Below, one piece after another: positions 50,661-59,147 of a stretch of 64,000 bases of DNA; the first letter of the stretch is position 1; each line of letters starts with the position of its first letter. The stretch is from Streptantibioticus silvisoli. GTDB taxonomy: Bacteria > Actinomycetota > Actinomycetes > Streptomycetales > Streptomycetaceae. Below the pieces are notes generated by a model. It was not told where the DNA came from, made no database searches, and worked only from the letters and a program-made list of their open reading frames with translations. The stretch covers positions 62,001 through 126,000 of the forward strand of contig NZ_JAAGKO020000020.1 of NCBI RefSeq assembly GCF_027947535.2. The letters run 5' to 3'. Both the position numbers and the translations under genes were made by a program.

Positions 50661-50781
50661 CCCTCCCCCCTTTCCCGGACACCCTGATCCGGAACCAGGC
50701 CCTCAGCCGGGGCACGCTGGCGCCCGCTCGACTCTTGGCCCGAACTAGGATAGAGGGATGGGGAGTTCGACGGGGGGACGA

Positions 50782-51084
50782 ATGACCGGTGACGACTCGA
50801 TAGGCGCGGACTTCGCGACGTTGGAGACAGTGTCCGGTGAGATCAGCGACATGCTCAAGGAACTGACCACTCATCTGGACACGCTGCACTACGAGGCGGA
50901 ACGCGTGGTCAACACCTGGCACGGCGAGGCGCGAGATGCCTGCAAGACGGCGCTCGACCGGTGGAACGCGTCGGTCGGTGAACTGAAGTCGGCTCAGGGA
51001 CACCTGCGCGACGTCGTGGTCACCGGGCACGCCAACTACCGAGCCGCCAGCTCTGCCCTGGTTCGCGGTTGGGGCGGTGAGTAG
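50782..51084 (+). CDS. WXG100-like (ESAT-6 family) protein, partner of the toxin
   Basis: 100 residues from the ATG at 50782, which follows GGGGGGACGA. An in-frame ATG at 50758 sits 7 nt after a TAGGAT box and could give a leaderless message. The two-helix hairpin with a central WHG turn (VVNTWHGEARDACKTALDRW) is typical of the family. The toxin gene starts 5 nt after its stop, which is the classic arrangement of a WXG100 partner and its larger type VII substrate. Confidence 0.78.
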   Translation: MTGDDSIGADFATLETVSGEISDMLKELTTHLDTLHYEAERVVNTWHGEARDACKTALDRWNASVGELKSAQGHLRDVVVTGHANYRAASSALVRGWGGE

Positions 51085-51089
51085 GACCG

Positions 51090-52733
51090 GTGTCGGGGTT
51101 CGACGTCACCCCCTCCCAGCTGTACACCGTCTCGGACGGCGTCGCCGATCAGCAGCAGACCTTGGACTCCGGGGCGAAGGATCTGATCGGCAAGCTCCGG
51201 GCCTACCCCAACTGCGGCGGCTACGGCAGCGCCGCCGAGGCCTTTTCCCAGCGCTACACCGAGATGGGCGACCTCTACTTCCGGGTGTGGGAGCGCAGCG
51301 TCGTCGGTGTCGGGGGCGCGGCGGTGGGTTTCACCACGACCGCCAACCACTTCCGCGCGGCGGACGCCGCGACCGACCCGACCCCGGGGGCGTCGGCCAC
51401 CCCCAGGCCACTGCCGCACGTCATCCGTACTCCACCGCACTACGGGTCGGTTCCCGGGCTCGGCTGGCGCGACGACGAGGACGCGGAGTCGTTCTTCTCG
51501 TCGCTCCTGGACGGCGTCGAGGGCGCGGTGCTGTTCGTACTCCGGCCGTTGCTGAAAGACATCTACCGCTGGGGCAAGGCCGCGGACGTGGTGCCGGAGC
51601 CCAATCCCCAGGACCTCGTACACCTCTCGCGGCTGTGGTTCGACTCCAGTACGGCCATCTCCGGCGTCGACGGCGCCCTTACCTCGCTGGTCTCCGGCAT
51701 CACCGACCAGCACAACGGCGAGTGGTACCAGGCGATGCGCCAGTACTGCAGTTCCCTGTGGGGTACGACCGCATGGGGGCACAGCCGGGGTGCGTACCGC
51801 TGGTCGCACGACGAGGCCTACGGCGCCAGCAGTCACCCCGTCATGGCGGTCCTCTTCGACACCGCGCAGGACCTCGCCGAGGCGCTGAGTGCCTTCGCCG
51901 CCGCGGCGGAGTCCCTGCACCAGGACCTGTGGCGGATCTACCGCAAGGCACTGATCGGCGCGATCCACGACATCGAGACCCATCCGGACTTCTCCGGGCT
52001 GAAAGCGCTGGCCAAGAGCGTGTTCGGGATGGGTGAGGAGGTCGGCGTCGACCTCACGAAGCGACTGGACACCGAGGCTCTGGACGCGGCGGTCGAGGAG
52101 TACAACAACCGGGTTCACCGGCAGACGGCGAAACTGGCCGGTCTGGAAGGACCACTGAACGAGGCCCGTATCAGTGCGCCGACCTTCAACGCCGAGGAAG
52201 CCCGTTCCGAAGGGTTCGGAGCGCGAGCACTCAACGACTTCAGCCCGTCCGTGCTGTACACGGTCCCGGGCGCCGACAACCACACCTATCCTGTGGACCT
52301 CGCGGGCCAGGAGGGCATGCACCGCAGCCACGTGATCGACAAGCACGTGGGCGAAGACACCCGACAACTCGCCCAGCGACTGCGCGACCAGCAGTCGATA
52401 CCCTCCGCGTCCGCCTTCGACAACCTGGACGACGCGCAGAAGTACACCCAGGAGACGATGGACGACAGGGACAACGAGGAGAAGATCAAGGCATGGCTTC
52501 GACGGCAGTCCCGTGTCCACAATGACAGGTCGACGCTGAAGCTCCCGGCTGATTTTCCCGGCACGGTCACCGGACACACGATCACCCGTGCCGGGTACGA
52601 CAAGGATGGGATGAACGCCCGGGCGCAGCCGACGAACGGGGCCGAGGTCGTGCTCCGGTATCGCACGGGCGGCCACCCTGCCTACATCGTTCTCACCGCC
52701 ATGCCGACGAACTGGCGAGGGACGACACCATGA
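51090..52733 (+). CDS. Type VII-type toxin with CdiA-like RNase A-fold C-terminal domain
   Basis: 547 residues from a GTG. The N-terminal 100 residues are a WXG/LXG-like helical export domain (FDVTPSQLYTVSDGVADQQQ), and the middle is a helical stalk. The last 140 residues carry an RNase A-like toxin domain of the CdiA group: GMHRSHVIDKHVGEDTRQLA, QRLRDQQSIPSASAFDNLDD, KIKAWLRRQ, VTGHTITRAGYD, GAEVVLRYR and a closing IVLTAMPTNW. Such domains are metal-independent ribonucleases; the His in SHVIDKHVG, Arg in ITRAG and a Thr near the end are likely catalytic. The gene follows a WXG100 gene by 5 nt and overlaps the next gene by 4 nt, so it is probably secreted by type VII and neutralised by the downstream protein. 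Confidence 0.8.
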   Translation: MSGFDVTPSQLYTVSDGVADQQQTLDSGAKDLIGKLRAYPNCGGYGSAAEAFSQRYTEMGDLYFRVWERSVVGVGGAAVGFTTTANHFRAADAATDPTPGASATPRPLPHVIRTPPHYGSVPGLGWRDDEDAESFFSSLLDGVEGAVLFVLRPLLKDIYRWGKAADVVPEPNPQDLVHLSRLWFDSSTAISGVDGALTSLVSGITDQHNGEWYQAMRQYCSSLWGTTAWGHSRGAYRWSHDEAYGASSHPVMAVLFDTAQDLAEALSAFAAAAESLHQDLWRIYRKALIGAIHDIETHPDFSGLKALAKSVFGMGEEVGVDLTKRLDTEALDAAVEEYNNRVHRQTAKLAGLEGPLNEARISAPTFNAEEARSEGFGARALNDFSPSVLYTVPGADNHTYPVDLAGQEGMHRSHVIDKHVGEDTRQLAQRLRDQQSIPSASAFDNLDDAQKYTQETMDDRDNEEKIKAWLRRQSRVHNDRSTLKLPADFPGTVTGHTITRAGYDKDGMNARAQPTNGAEVVLRYRTGGHPAYIVLTAMPTNWRGTTP

Positions 52734-53947
52734 GCACGGCGAACACGGCACGGGCGGGCGGGGGATACCGTGAGGCGGCCACACGCCTGGTGCGCGTGGT
52801 CAGTTCGGCCGTGCCCTTCGGCTCGATCTGGTACCCGGCGGACACCGGCCGGTTCCTCCGCGGACTCGCTCCACGGCGGGATGTCCCGGTGTTCACCGCT
52901 GCTGTCGAAGGGCTCGCACCGGCGGACCTCGCCCGGCTCGCGCCGGGTATGGACCGAGCCGAGTTCCTGGCCTTCCTCGGTGACGCGGTGGAGGAGGACG
53001 GCGGTGGCACCCCCTTCCCCAGCGCCCGCCACTTGCCCATGACGCCCGCCGAGGCACGGCTCCGCTATCCCGTGCTGGCCGAGACCCGCCCCGGGGACGC
53101 CCTCCCGGCGCACGTACGCGCCGACCTGCACGCCGAGATCCGGCATGCCGCGGTGCTCTTCGCCACCGACGACATGCTGCGCGCCAATCTGGGCCACACG
53201 GTCGGCGGAATCCGGCACGACATGCTCGACACCTGGGCTGCGACACCGACCGGTTGCCACGCGGCCCCGGTTGTCCGGGCGGCCGAGCCGCACGAGGAAG
53301 CGCCCGTCGACGGTGTGCCGACCGCTCTGCTCACCCTCTGCGCGGAGGAGGCAACGCGGCCGGCGCCGGAACCGCTCACCGCGGTCGAGCGGTTCTTGCG
53401 ACTGGACCTGTGGGGCGCGCCGTTGGGAGCGATGCGGCGTGTCGGTGACGTCAGCCGTGACCTGAGGTCCGACCATCCGTCGCCGGAAGGGGCATACCGG
53501 CGTCTGGCCGAAGGCCTGATCGGCAGCCTGCCGGACCGGACCGATGCCCCCGCGCGCCACTCGATCCTCACCTCGCTCGCGGACGAGGTGGACGGGCTCG
53601 ACGGCCACCCCGTGACAGCTGCCTCGGAGTTGCCGATGTCCGCGTGGGAGGCCCGGACGCGTTACCCGAGGATCGAGGAGCTGAGCCACGCGGTCGACCA
53701 CGGTGACCGCCCGACCGCGATGGCCAACCTCACCGAGGAGATCGATGAGGGATGCTACGCGGGCTGCCGGCTCGGTCTGGCGGCGTTGGTGGCCGAGATC
53801 GCGCACATGCGGACGTACTTCGGCAGCAATGACGCTCTTCGCGAAAACCTCTCCGGGGCGTTTTCCTGGGTCCGGGACCTCGGTGTCCTCGACGAGGCGG
53901 CGTCAGTGGCCGAGGCGCACCTGACCCGCCGGCACCCGGCGGAGTGA
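52730..53947 (+). CDS. Probable immunity protein with an internal duplication
   Basis: 405 residues. The ATG overlaps the toxin stop (ATGA), which strongly links the two. The chain has two related halves: ARHLPMTPAEARLRYPVLAE near residue 100 and ASELPMSAWEARTRYPRIEE near residue 300, each followed by a similar helical stretch (LHAEIRHAAVLFATDDMLRA and IAHMRTYFGSNDALRENLSG). I know no family name. Position directly behind an RNase A-like toxin indicates immunity, but at 405 residues it is large for that role, and the duplicated fold might let one chain bind two toxin surfaces. It has no signal peptide and no TM segment, so it acts in the cytosol. Confidence 0.6.
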   Translation: MSTANTARAGGGYREAATRLVRVVSSAVPFGSIWYPADTGRFLRGLAPRRDVPVFTAAVEGLAPADLARLAPGMDRAEFLAFLGDAVEEDGGGTPFPSARHLPMTPAEARLRYPVLAETRPGDALPAHVRADLHAEIRHAAVLFATDDMLRANLGHTVGGIRHDMLDTWAATPTGCHAAPVVRAAEPHEEAPVDGVPTALLTLCAEEATRPAPEPLTAVERFLRLDLWGAPLGAMRRVGDVSRDLRSDHPSPEGAYRRLAEGLIGSLPDRTDAPARHSILTSLADEVDGLDGHPVTAASELPMSAWEARTRYPRIEELSHAVDHGDRPTAMANLTEEIDEGCYAGCRLGLAALVAEIAHMRTYFGSNDALRENLSGAFSWVRDLGVLDEAASVAEAHLTRRHPAE

Positions 53948-54002
53948 CCCGTACTCCCCCTCCCCAGCACCCGATCCGCCCCGTCCCGCCAGAGAGAGCG
54001 TC

Positions 54003-54302
54003 ATGCGAACCAGGGCAGCGACCTATCCCAATTCGGCCACAGCGCGCTGGTGCACGCAACAGGTGGTGAGGCGCAACGAGCAGCGCATCCACCGGTGGCT
54101 CGCGGTCGGTGGACGCCGGCGGCTCACGCTGGAGGCCGCCTGGCCCTCACGGGAGCAACCTGTCGGCATGGTCCTTCTCCAGGCAATGGAGCTCGTGGGC
54201 GCCGGTCCGGTGGACGTGCGCGCCGCCAGGGTCGTTCTCGTCCGTGATGCGAAAGCCACCCGGGGCTTCGCGGTGCTTGCCACTTTCCCGATCAACCTGT
54301 GA
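54003..54302 (+). CDS. Orphan RNase A-like (CdiA-type) toxin module
   Basis: 99 residues from an ATG preceded by AGAGAGAG. It carries the second half of the same toxin domain as the gene at 51.1 kb: ATYPNSATARWCTQQVVRRN (Tyr/Asn and helix), QRIHRWLAVGGRRRLTLEA, and ARVVLVRDAKATRGFAVLAT. The first His-bearing part of the domain is missing, so alone it may be inactive. Free-standing tip fragments beside an immunity gene are typical orphan cassettes that recombine onto full-length toxins. The gene is 12 nt upstream of a CdiI-like gene. Confidence 0.65.
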   Translation: MRTRAATYPNSATARWCTQQVVRRNEQRIHRWLAVGGRRRLTLEAAWPSREQPVGMVLLQAMELVGAGPVDVRAARVVLVRDAKATRGFAVLATFPINL

Positions 54303-54314
54303 GAGCGAACTCCC

Positions 54315-54971
54315 ATGGAACCCCTCCGCCACGACCGCGATCACGGTGAACTGGACCAGGTCCTCCAGGCATACCTAGGCCAGGAACCCGACGACACACC
54401 CGAAACGCGCAGTGCCGCACTTGACGCCTACCTGCGCCACACCTGGCATGTCAGGCCCTGGGCGTTGGCCACAGCGGAACAGCAGCTACGCGGCTACGCG
54501 GCGTCTGTCCGCGACGGGAGCGCCGGTGGGCAGGAGCAGGCGTACGCGATGCCGGACACGGGCATCGCGAACGGCAGGCTCGCGGAGTGGCTCGAACACG
54601 TCGCCGACCACATCCGGGCGAGCGTCGAACACGGCGACGTCCCGCACAGCGAGAGCCCAGTGACCCACTGGGAATGGCACGCCCGGTTCCCGGAACTCGC
54701 GCAGCTGCTCGGCGGCTGGTTCTCCCAGGACATGCCGGACGAGTTCGCCGGGCACGACGAGGCCCTGGCCGACTACGCCGGCGGGAGCGACAGGTTCGTG
54801 GTGGCCCGGCTGCTCGGCGAGCTGACCGAACTGTTGGCACTGGCACTCGACGAGTCGGATTACGCAGTGGCCGTGGCCGAACTGGGAATGGAGGTCGACC
54901 CACCGGTGCCCTTCACCCCCGGCGGATGGCTCGCCTCACTCCCCGACCGCTTGCGGGCCGCCGCCAGTTGA
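54315..54971 (+). CDS. CdiI-type contact-dependent inhibition immunity protein
   Basis: 218 residues. The central block FPELAQLLGGWFSQDMPDEF, then HDEALADYAG, is the signature of the CdiI_2-type immunity family, which binds CdiA ribonuclease tips. The first 95 residues (AALDAYLRHTWHVRPWALAT) may be a linked accessory helical region. The gene starts 12 nt after an orphan RNase A-like toxin module, making a toxin-immunity cassette behind the primary WXG100/toxin/immunity operon. This is the array layout in which older tips are kept together with their immunity genes. Confidence 0.7.
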   Translation: MEPLRHDRDHGELDQVLQAYLGQEPDDTPETRSAALDAYLRHTWHVRPWALATAEQQLRGYAASVRDGSAGGQEQAYAMPDTGIANGRLAEWLEHVADHIRASVEHGDVPHSESPVTHWEWHARFPELAQLLGGWFSQDMPDEFAGHDEALADYAGGSDRFVVARLLGELTELLALALDESDYAVAVAELGMEVDPPVPFTPGGWLASLPDRLRAAAS

Positions 54972-55803
54972 CCGTCTCGCCCGGCCTCGTACCACTGGTC
55001 CTCGGTGTCTCCGGCCACCCCTCCGCACGGCCCGCGCCGGCGCCCGCCATCTGACGCACTCTGGCTGCGGTCACCGTCCCGCACCGGCTTTCGGCTCCCG
55101 GCCTTGCCGAACAACCGCAGGCTCAGTCCAGCGACCAGGGCTGTCCGGGACAGCTCCGACGCCGCAATCGCACCTGCACGCGATCAGCCTTGGCGGCGCC
55201 GCTTTTGATCCTGGCCCAGCCGATCTCCCCACGGTGGAATCGCCTCGCAGGTCGGCACCGCGCATGGACGCGAGAACACATCCGGGTGCCGGACTTGCAA
55301 GCCGGCGAGGGGCCGTATCTCTCCCCGGCGGATCGGCCGGTGCGCAGCTGAACCAAAAGCATGCCTGGGCGTGGCCGAATTTTGCGGCCCACCCGGAGCG
55401 GCTCCACACGCAGAATGCCACCGGTTTCACCACCCTCCCGAGCGGCGCTTCACCGCCGAATGCAAAACCCGCCACACTCGGCTGACGTCGACCTGAAATT
55501 CTCGGACCATATCCGACCTACCGCGAAAGTCTGACGATAGCCGAGAATGGTGAACACTGGCGCGAACCCCGTGAACTCACGTACAACTGGCGCCCGTTAC
55601 CCGCTCCCAATCCGAACCTATGGCGTGGGATTACGCGTGATGCTGATCCGTCAAGTTCAGCATCACCATGACAGTCGCGCCGCCCCGGATCCCTTCACGC
55701 GACGCACCGGAAGTCAATACCTCGCAAATCCCTGGATCACTTGGCCAGGGCTTTTCGTGGTAGTATTCCTGTCAGAGGGACAGCACAACCTGAAAGGGAA
55801 ATC
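54972..55803. other. Gap without a supported gene
   Basis: About 830 nt with short open frames of poor codon character and no recognisable RNA gene. The last 200 nt are noticeably less GC-rich than the rest of the window and should hold the promoter of the 202-residue gene (TAGTAT at 55761-55766 resembles a -10 box; TTGGCC at 55741 is too close to be a perfect -35). Confidence 0.45.
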
Positions 55804-56412
55804 GTGAACACGGAGAAGATCGCAGCTCGCCGCCTTTCGCTGGAAGAGGTGACGCAGCTCGGGGTGAAGGACAGGATCTTCGTATCCGCCGACACGGCAG
55901 AACTCAAGCTCAGCAACTGCTATGTCCCCGCCTTTTTGACCAAGCCCGGCGAGGATTTCGAAGGCGGCTCGGTCACGGCGAAGACCATCTTCCAGGAAGA
56001 GGTCTCCTGCCTCCCCGACGACGAGAACGAATGCGGGGTTTACCTCGCTGACGAAAACGGTTCCGAGACCATCGAGGTTCTCCAGTCCGCCGGAGTGGTG
56101 CTGGACCTGGCACTCTTCGTTCCCGGTGGCGACAAGGGGGCTCTCACGGCCCTCTACGCGGCGGCCCGGCAGGCGTTCGGCGCGGACGTCGTGCAGATCT
56201 GGCGTCAGGGCCTCCAGGAGGTTCCGGACGTGAAGGTCGACATTTTCGAGGAGCAGGTTTCTCGCGGACGCAAGGGGACCGACAGCCCCAAGCGTGATCG
56301 TCGCGCGCTGGACACCTACCCCACCCGCGTGGAATTCATCGACTTCTCTGCGGGCTGGAAGCCGACCATGGAACTCCACAAGCCTCTCGTGGACGACACT
56401 CCGACCATCTGA
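55804..56412 (+). CDS. Protein of unknown function, 202 residues
   Basis: Starts at a GTG with GAAAGGGAAA about 4 nt upstream. The sequence (MNTEKIAARRLSLEEVTQLG, NCYVPAFLTKPGEDFEGGSV, QEEVSCLPDDENECGVYLAD) is acidic and soluble, without TM segments or known motifs. GC content and GC3 are lower than in the surrounding genes, with more AAG/GAA and C/G-poor wobble positions, which suggests recent transfer, perhaps from a phage or plasmid. A strong terminator follows 54 nt after its stop, so it is a one-gene unit. The size and acidity would suit a phage structural or anti-defence protein, but this is a guess. Confidence 0.65.
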   Translation: MNTEKIAARRLSLEEVTQLGVKDRIFVSADTAELKLSNCYVPAFLTKPGEDFEGGSVTAKTIFQEEVSCLPDDENECGVYLADENGSETIEVLQSAGVVLDLALFVPGGDKGALTALYAAARQAFGADVVQIWRQGLQEVPDVKVDIFEEQVSRGRKGTDSPKRDRRALDTYPTRVEFIDFSAGWKPTMELHKPLVDDTPTI

Positions 56413-56465
56413 TGTAGCGTCACGTTCATGGGTCTCGGCCAGTGAGAAGGCCGGAAACATGTCCA

Positions 56466-56502
56466 CCAAGCCCCAGCCGACTACCGAGCGGCTGGGGCTT
56501 GG
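56466..56502 (+). terminator. Strong hairpin terminator
   Basis: Arms at 56466-56479 (CCAAGCCCCAGCCG) and 56489-56502 are perfect complements with a 9-nt loop, followed by TGTTTCTC. It lies just behind the 202-residue gene and is one of the clearest terminators in the window. Confidence 0.8.
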
Positions 56503-56541
56503 TGTTTCTCCGTTCCTATTGGTCCGCCGAAACCGCCCATT

Positions 56542-56577
56542 CGTTCACGTCGTTCACGTCGTTCACGTCGTTCACGT
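56542..56577. repeat. Four tandem copies of a 9-bp unit
   Basis: The unit CGTTCACGT is repeated without spacers. It is not within a supported gene. The lack of spacers rules out CRISPR; it looks like slippage expansion. Confidence 0.7.
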
Positions 56578-57114
56578 CTCGGGCAGATCATGGTCTGGAC
56601 GATTAGACAGCCTGCGGGTTCCCCCGTCTGCGTCAGCAGCGGATCAACCCCCGGTGGCGTTGGGTTTCATGGCGCTCGGAGTCGTAGGCGAAGGACAGCA
56701 GTTGACCGACGGTCGGGAACGCGCCCGCGCTCAGCCCACGGCAACTGGTCGGTCCTGGCAATCCGCCCGTACTCGGTGAACGCGGGGCGAGCGCGTCTCG
56801 CGGCCCAGCGTCTCCGCCGGCGTGAACAGCGGCGGCCATCAGTGGGGCAGCTCGCGCGACGTTCACCTGCGCCGGCACCCCGGACGTGGCTCCCGCCACC
56901 AGGCCGTTGGCATCCACCTGGTGAATGGTCCGGGTCGCCAACCATACTCAGCGCGTCCGCCCGGTGCATCGTTACGTATACGTACGGACGGCGTCCTCCG
57001 CAGACCAGTCCGGACCGGTCACCACGCCGCCGACCCACGCCGCCGCCCCCGCCGTCGCCCCGCACCGCCTTCCACCCCACCGGAGCGCCCCGTTGCCGCC
57101 GCCCGCTCCCCCGC
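56578..57114. other. Gap without a supported gene
   Basis: Minus-strand fragments in different frames (AFTEYGRIARTDQLPW near 56770; LVAGATSGVPAQVNVARA near 56880) look like pieces of a broken gene. The first faintly resembles the end region of Tn3-family transposases, but the match is too short to claim. No intact gene. Confidence 0.35.
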
Positions 57115-57906
57115 CTACCCCCTCCCCTCCACCGCGAAAGCCCTCCGGGCCCAGAAGTGGCCGGTGAGGGTGAGGGCGGTGCACCAGGCGAGGGCTATGA
57201 GGCCGTTGTCGCCGATGGGCGTGCCGGTGAGGAGGCCGCGCAGGGTTTCGATGACGGGGGTGAAGGGCTGATACTCGGCGAACCAGCGCAGTCCGGCGGG
57301 CATGGAGTCGGGCGGGACGATCGCGCTGCCGATGAAGGGCAGGAACGTCAGCGGCATGGGGATGTTGCTGGCGGTCTCCGGTGTCCTGGCCACCAGGCCG
57401 ATCGCGGCGGAGATCCACGCCAGGGCGAGGGCGACCGCGGTGAGCAGGCCGGCGGCGGCGAGCCATTCGACCACGGTGGCGTCCGGCCGGAACCCCAGGA
57501 GGAGCGCGACGCCGATGACGACCGCCACGCAGGCCAGGGTCTGCAGCACGCTGCCGACGACGTGCCCGGTCAGGAACGACGCACGGGAGACCGCCATCGT
57601 CCGGAAGCGGTTGACGATGCCCTCGGTCTTGTCGACGCAGACACTGACAGCGGTGGCCACCGCGCCGGACGTGGCGGCCATGAGGACGATGCCGGGCGCG
57701 ACGTAGTCGATGTACGTACCGGAGCCGGCGGCGCCACCCGCGATGCCGGCGCCGAGCGCGCGGCCGTAGACGCAGGTGAACAGCAGCAGCATCATCACGG
57801 GCATCACGACGACCGAGACCGTCATGGACGGGTAGCGCAGCGCGTGCTTGAGGTTGCGCCGCAACATCGTCGCGGAGTCCCGGGCGGCGTAGGAGACGGT
57901 CGTCAT
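57115..57906 (-). CDS. ABC-2 type transporter permease (DrrB-like)
   Basis: 263 residues from an ATG that overlaps the stop of the ATPase gene (ATGA). Six membrane segments are visible, the first being MTVSVVVMPVMMLLLFTCVY. The conserved ABC-2 motif near the end reads FLPFIGSAIVPPDSMPAGLR followed by FAEYQPFTPVIETLRGLL, as in the daunorubicin-resistance permease DrrB. With its ATPase it should export a hydrophobic compound or lipid. Last gene of the RHH/DUF4097/ABC operon. Confidence 0.9.
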   Translation of the reverse strand: MTTVSYAARDSATMLRRNLKHALRYPSMTVSVVVMPVMMLLLFTCVYGRALGAGIAGGAAGSGTYIDYVAPGIVLMAATSGAVATAVSVCVDKTEGIVNRFRTMAVSRASFLTGHVVGSVLQTLACVAVVIGVALLLGFRPDATVVEWLAAAGLLTAVALALAWISAAIGLVARTPETASNIPMPLTFLPFIGSAIVPPDSMPAGLRWFAEYQPFTPVIETLRGLLTGTPIGDNGLIALAWCTALTLTGHFWARRAFAVEGRG

Positions 57907-58934
57907 CGGGCCTGGCCCTTCGGTGAGGTGAGCGGTGAGGTGGGCGGTGAGGTGAGCTGGGGGCGGCCGGTGAGGGCGAGGAAGACGTCGTCGAGGTCGG
58001 GGGTGTGCACGGTGAGCGCCTCGGCGCCGAGCGAGGCCGCGTCGAGGGTGTCGAGGACCGCGCGCAGGGTGGTGATGCCACCGTCGCTGGGAACGTTCAG
58101 GGTGAGGTTGTCCGGGTGACCGGTGGCGACGCTCCCGAACAGGCTTGCGGCGCGGGCGAGTTGGGCCGCGTCGGCGAAACGCAGGCGGACGTGGCCGCCG
58201 GGGATGCGGCGCTTGAGCTCCTCGGCGGTGCCTTCGGCGACGATCCGGCCGTGGTCGAGCAGCGCGATGCGGTCGGCGAGCTGATCGGCCTCCTCCAGGT
58301 ACTGCGTGGTGAGCAGGATCGTTACGCCGTCGTCGACGACCAGGCCGCGGATGATCTCCCACATGATGCGGCGGCTGCGCGGATCGAGGCCGGTGGTGGG
58401 CTCGTCGAGGAAGATGACGCGCGGCCGGCCCATGAGCGTCATGGCGAGGTCGAGCTTGCGGCGCATGCCGCCGGAGTACGTGGCGACCGGCTTCGCGGTG
58501 GACTCCGCCAGCTCGAAGCGGCTCAGCAGCGCGGTGGCACGACGGCGGCCCTCGCGGCGGTCGAGGTGGTGGAGGTCCGCCATGAGGAGCAGGTTCTCCT
58601 CGGCGGTCAGCAGGTTGTCCACGGCGGAGAACTGGCCGGTGACCCCGATGACGGACCGTACGGCGCCGGCCTCCCGGACCAGGTCGTGCCCGGCGATCCG
58701 GGCCTCGCCGGCCGTCGGGGCGATGAGGGTGGACAGGATCTGGACGGTGGTGGTCTTGCCGGCACCGTTCGGGCCCAGCAGGGCGAAGACAGTGCCTTCC
58801 GGCACGGTCAGGTCGATGCCGTCGAGCACGGTCGTATCGCCGTAGGACTTCGACATCCCGGCGGCGGCGATCGCCGGCCGCACAACTGTCGCGGATGACG
58901 CGGATGACGCGGATGACGCGGGTACAGCGTTCAT
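57903..58934 (-). CDS. ABC transporter ATP-binding protein (DrrA-like)
   Basis: 343 residues from the ATG at 58934. It has Walker A GPNGAGKTTTVQIL, Q-loop VTGQFSAVD, signature YSGGMRRKLDLAMTLM, Walker B VIFLDEPTTGLD and the H-loop region LLTTQYLEEADQLADRIAL, all intact. The C-terminal domain (LDTLDAASLGAEALTVHTPD, then LDDVFLALTG) is that of DrrA-type ATPases. An unusual N-terminal Ser/Ala stretch comes from a 9-bp tandem repeat in the DNA. It drives the permease encoded by the overlapping downstream gene and probably exports an antibiotic, lipid or peptide. Confidence 0.92.
   Translation of the reverse strand: MNAVPASSASSASSATVVRPAIAAAGMSKSYGDTTVLDGIDLTVPEGTVFALLGPNGAGKTTTVQILSTLIAPTAGEARIAGHDLVREAGAVRSVIGVTGQFSAVDNLLTAEENLLLMADLHHLDRREGRRRATALLSRFELAESTAKPVATYSGGMRRKLDLAMTLMGRPRVIFLDEPTTGLDPRSRRIMWEIIRGLVVDDGVTILLTTQYLEEADQLADRIALLDHGRIVAEGTAEELKRRIPGGHVRLRFADAAQLARAASLFGSVATGHPDNLTLNVPSDGGITTLRAVLDTLDAASLGAEALTVHTPDLDDVFLALTGRPQLTSPPTSPLTSPKGQAR
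58891..58920. repeat. Tandem 9-bp repeat inside the ABC ATPase gene
   Basis: GCGGATGAC is repeated at 58891, 58900 and 58909, with a partial copy after it. It encodes the Ser-Ser-Ala repeats near the protein's N terminus. Being in frame, expansion or loss would only change linker length. Confidence 0.75.
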
Positions 58935-59036
58935 GCCGTTGCTGCCTTCTCTCGGCTGGTGAACGGTCGGGCGTTCTCCCCGGACACGCCGCCGGACGGC
59001 GGGGGCGGGGCACGGCGGTGCCTCGTCGCGAACGGC

Positions 59037-59147
59037 CGGGCGTCGCCGCTGACGCGGAGGGTCAGGCGTGCTCCCCGAACGACACGGTCCGTCGGGCGTC
59101 GCCGCTGACGCGGACGGTCGGGCGCGCTCCCCGAGCGCCACGGACGG
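59037..59147. repeat. Two copies of a 56-bp direct repeat between DUF4097 and ABC genes
   Basis: The segment starting CGTCGCCGCTGACGCGGA at 59041 recurs at 59097 with a few differences (period 56 nt), and a partial third copy lies at the right end. It fills the 213-nt gap between the two genes of the operon. It may be a duplicated regulatory or mRNA-stability segment. Confidence 0.65.

Noticed and set aside
55285-55312. tRNA anticodon-arm-like hairpin (CCGG, loop with TGC, CCGG)
   Set aside because: No T-arm with GGTTCGA, no acceptor stem and no CCA-proximal pairing could be found around it.
56542-56577. Possible CRISPR array from four repeats
   Set aside because: The repeats are only 9 bp and have no spacers; no cas genes are present.
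56660-56960. Possible Tn3-family transposase remnant
   Set aside because: Only about a dozen residues resemble the family, in a frame with stops, and no terminal inverted repeats are visible.
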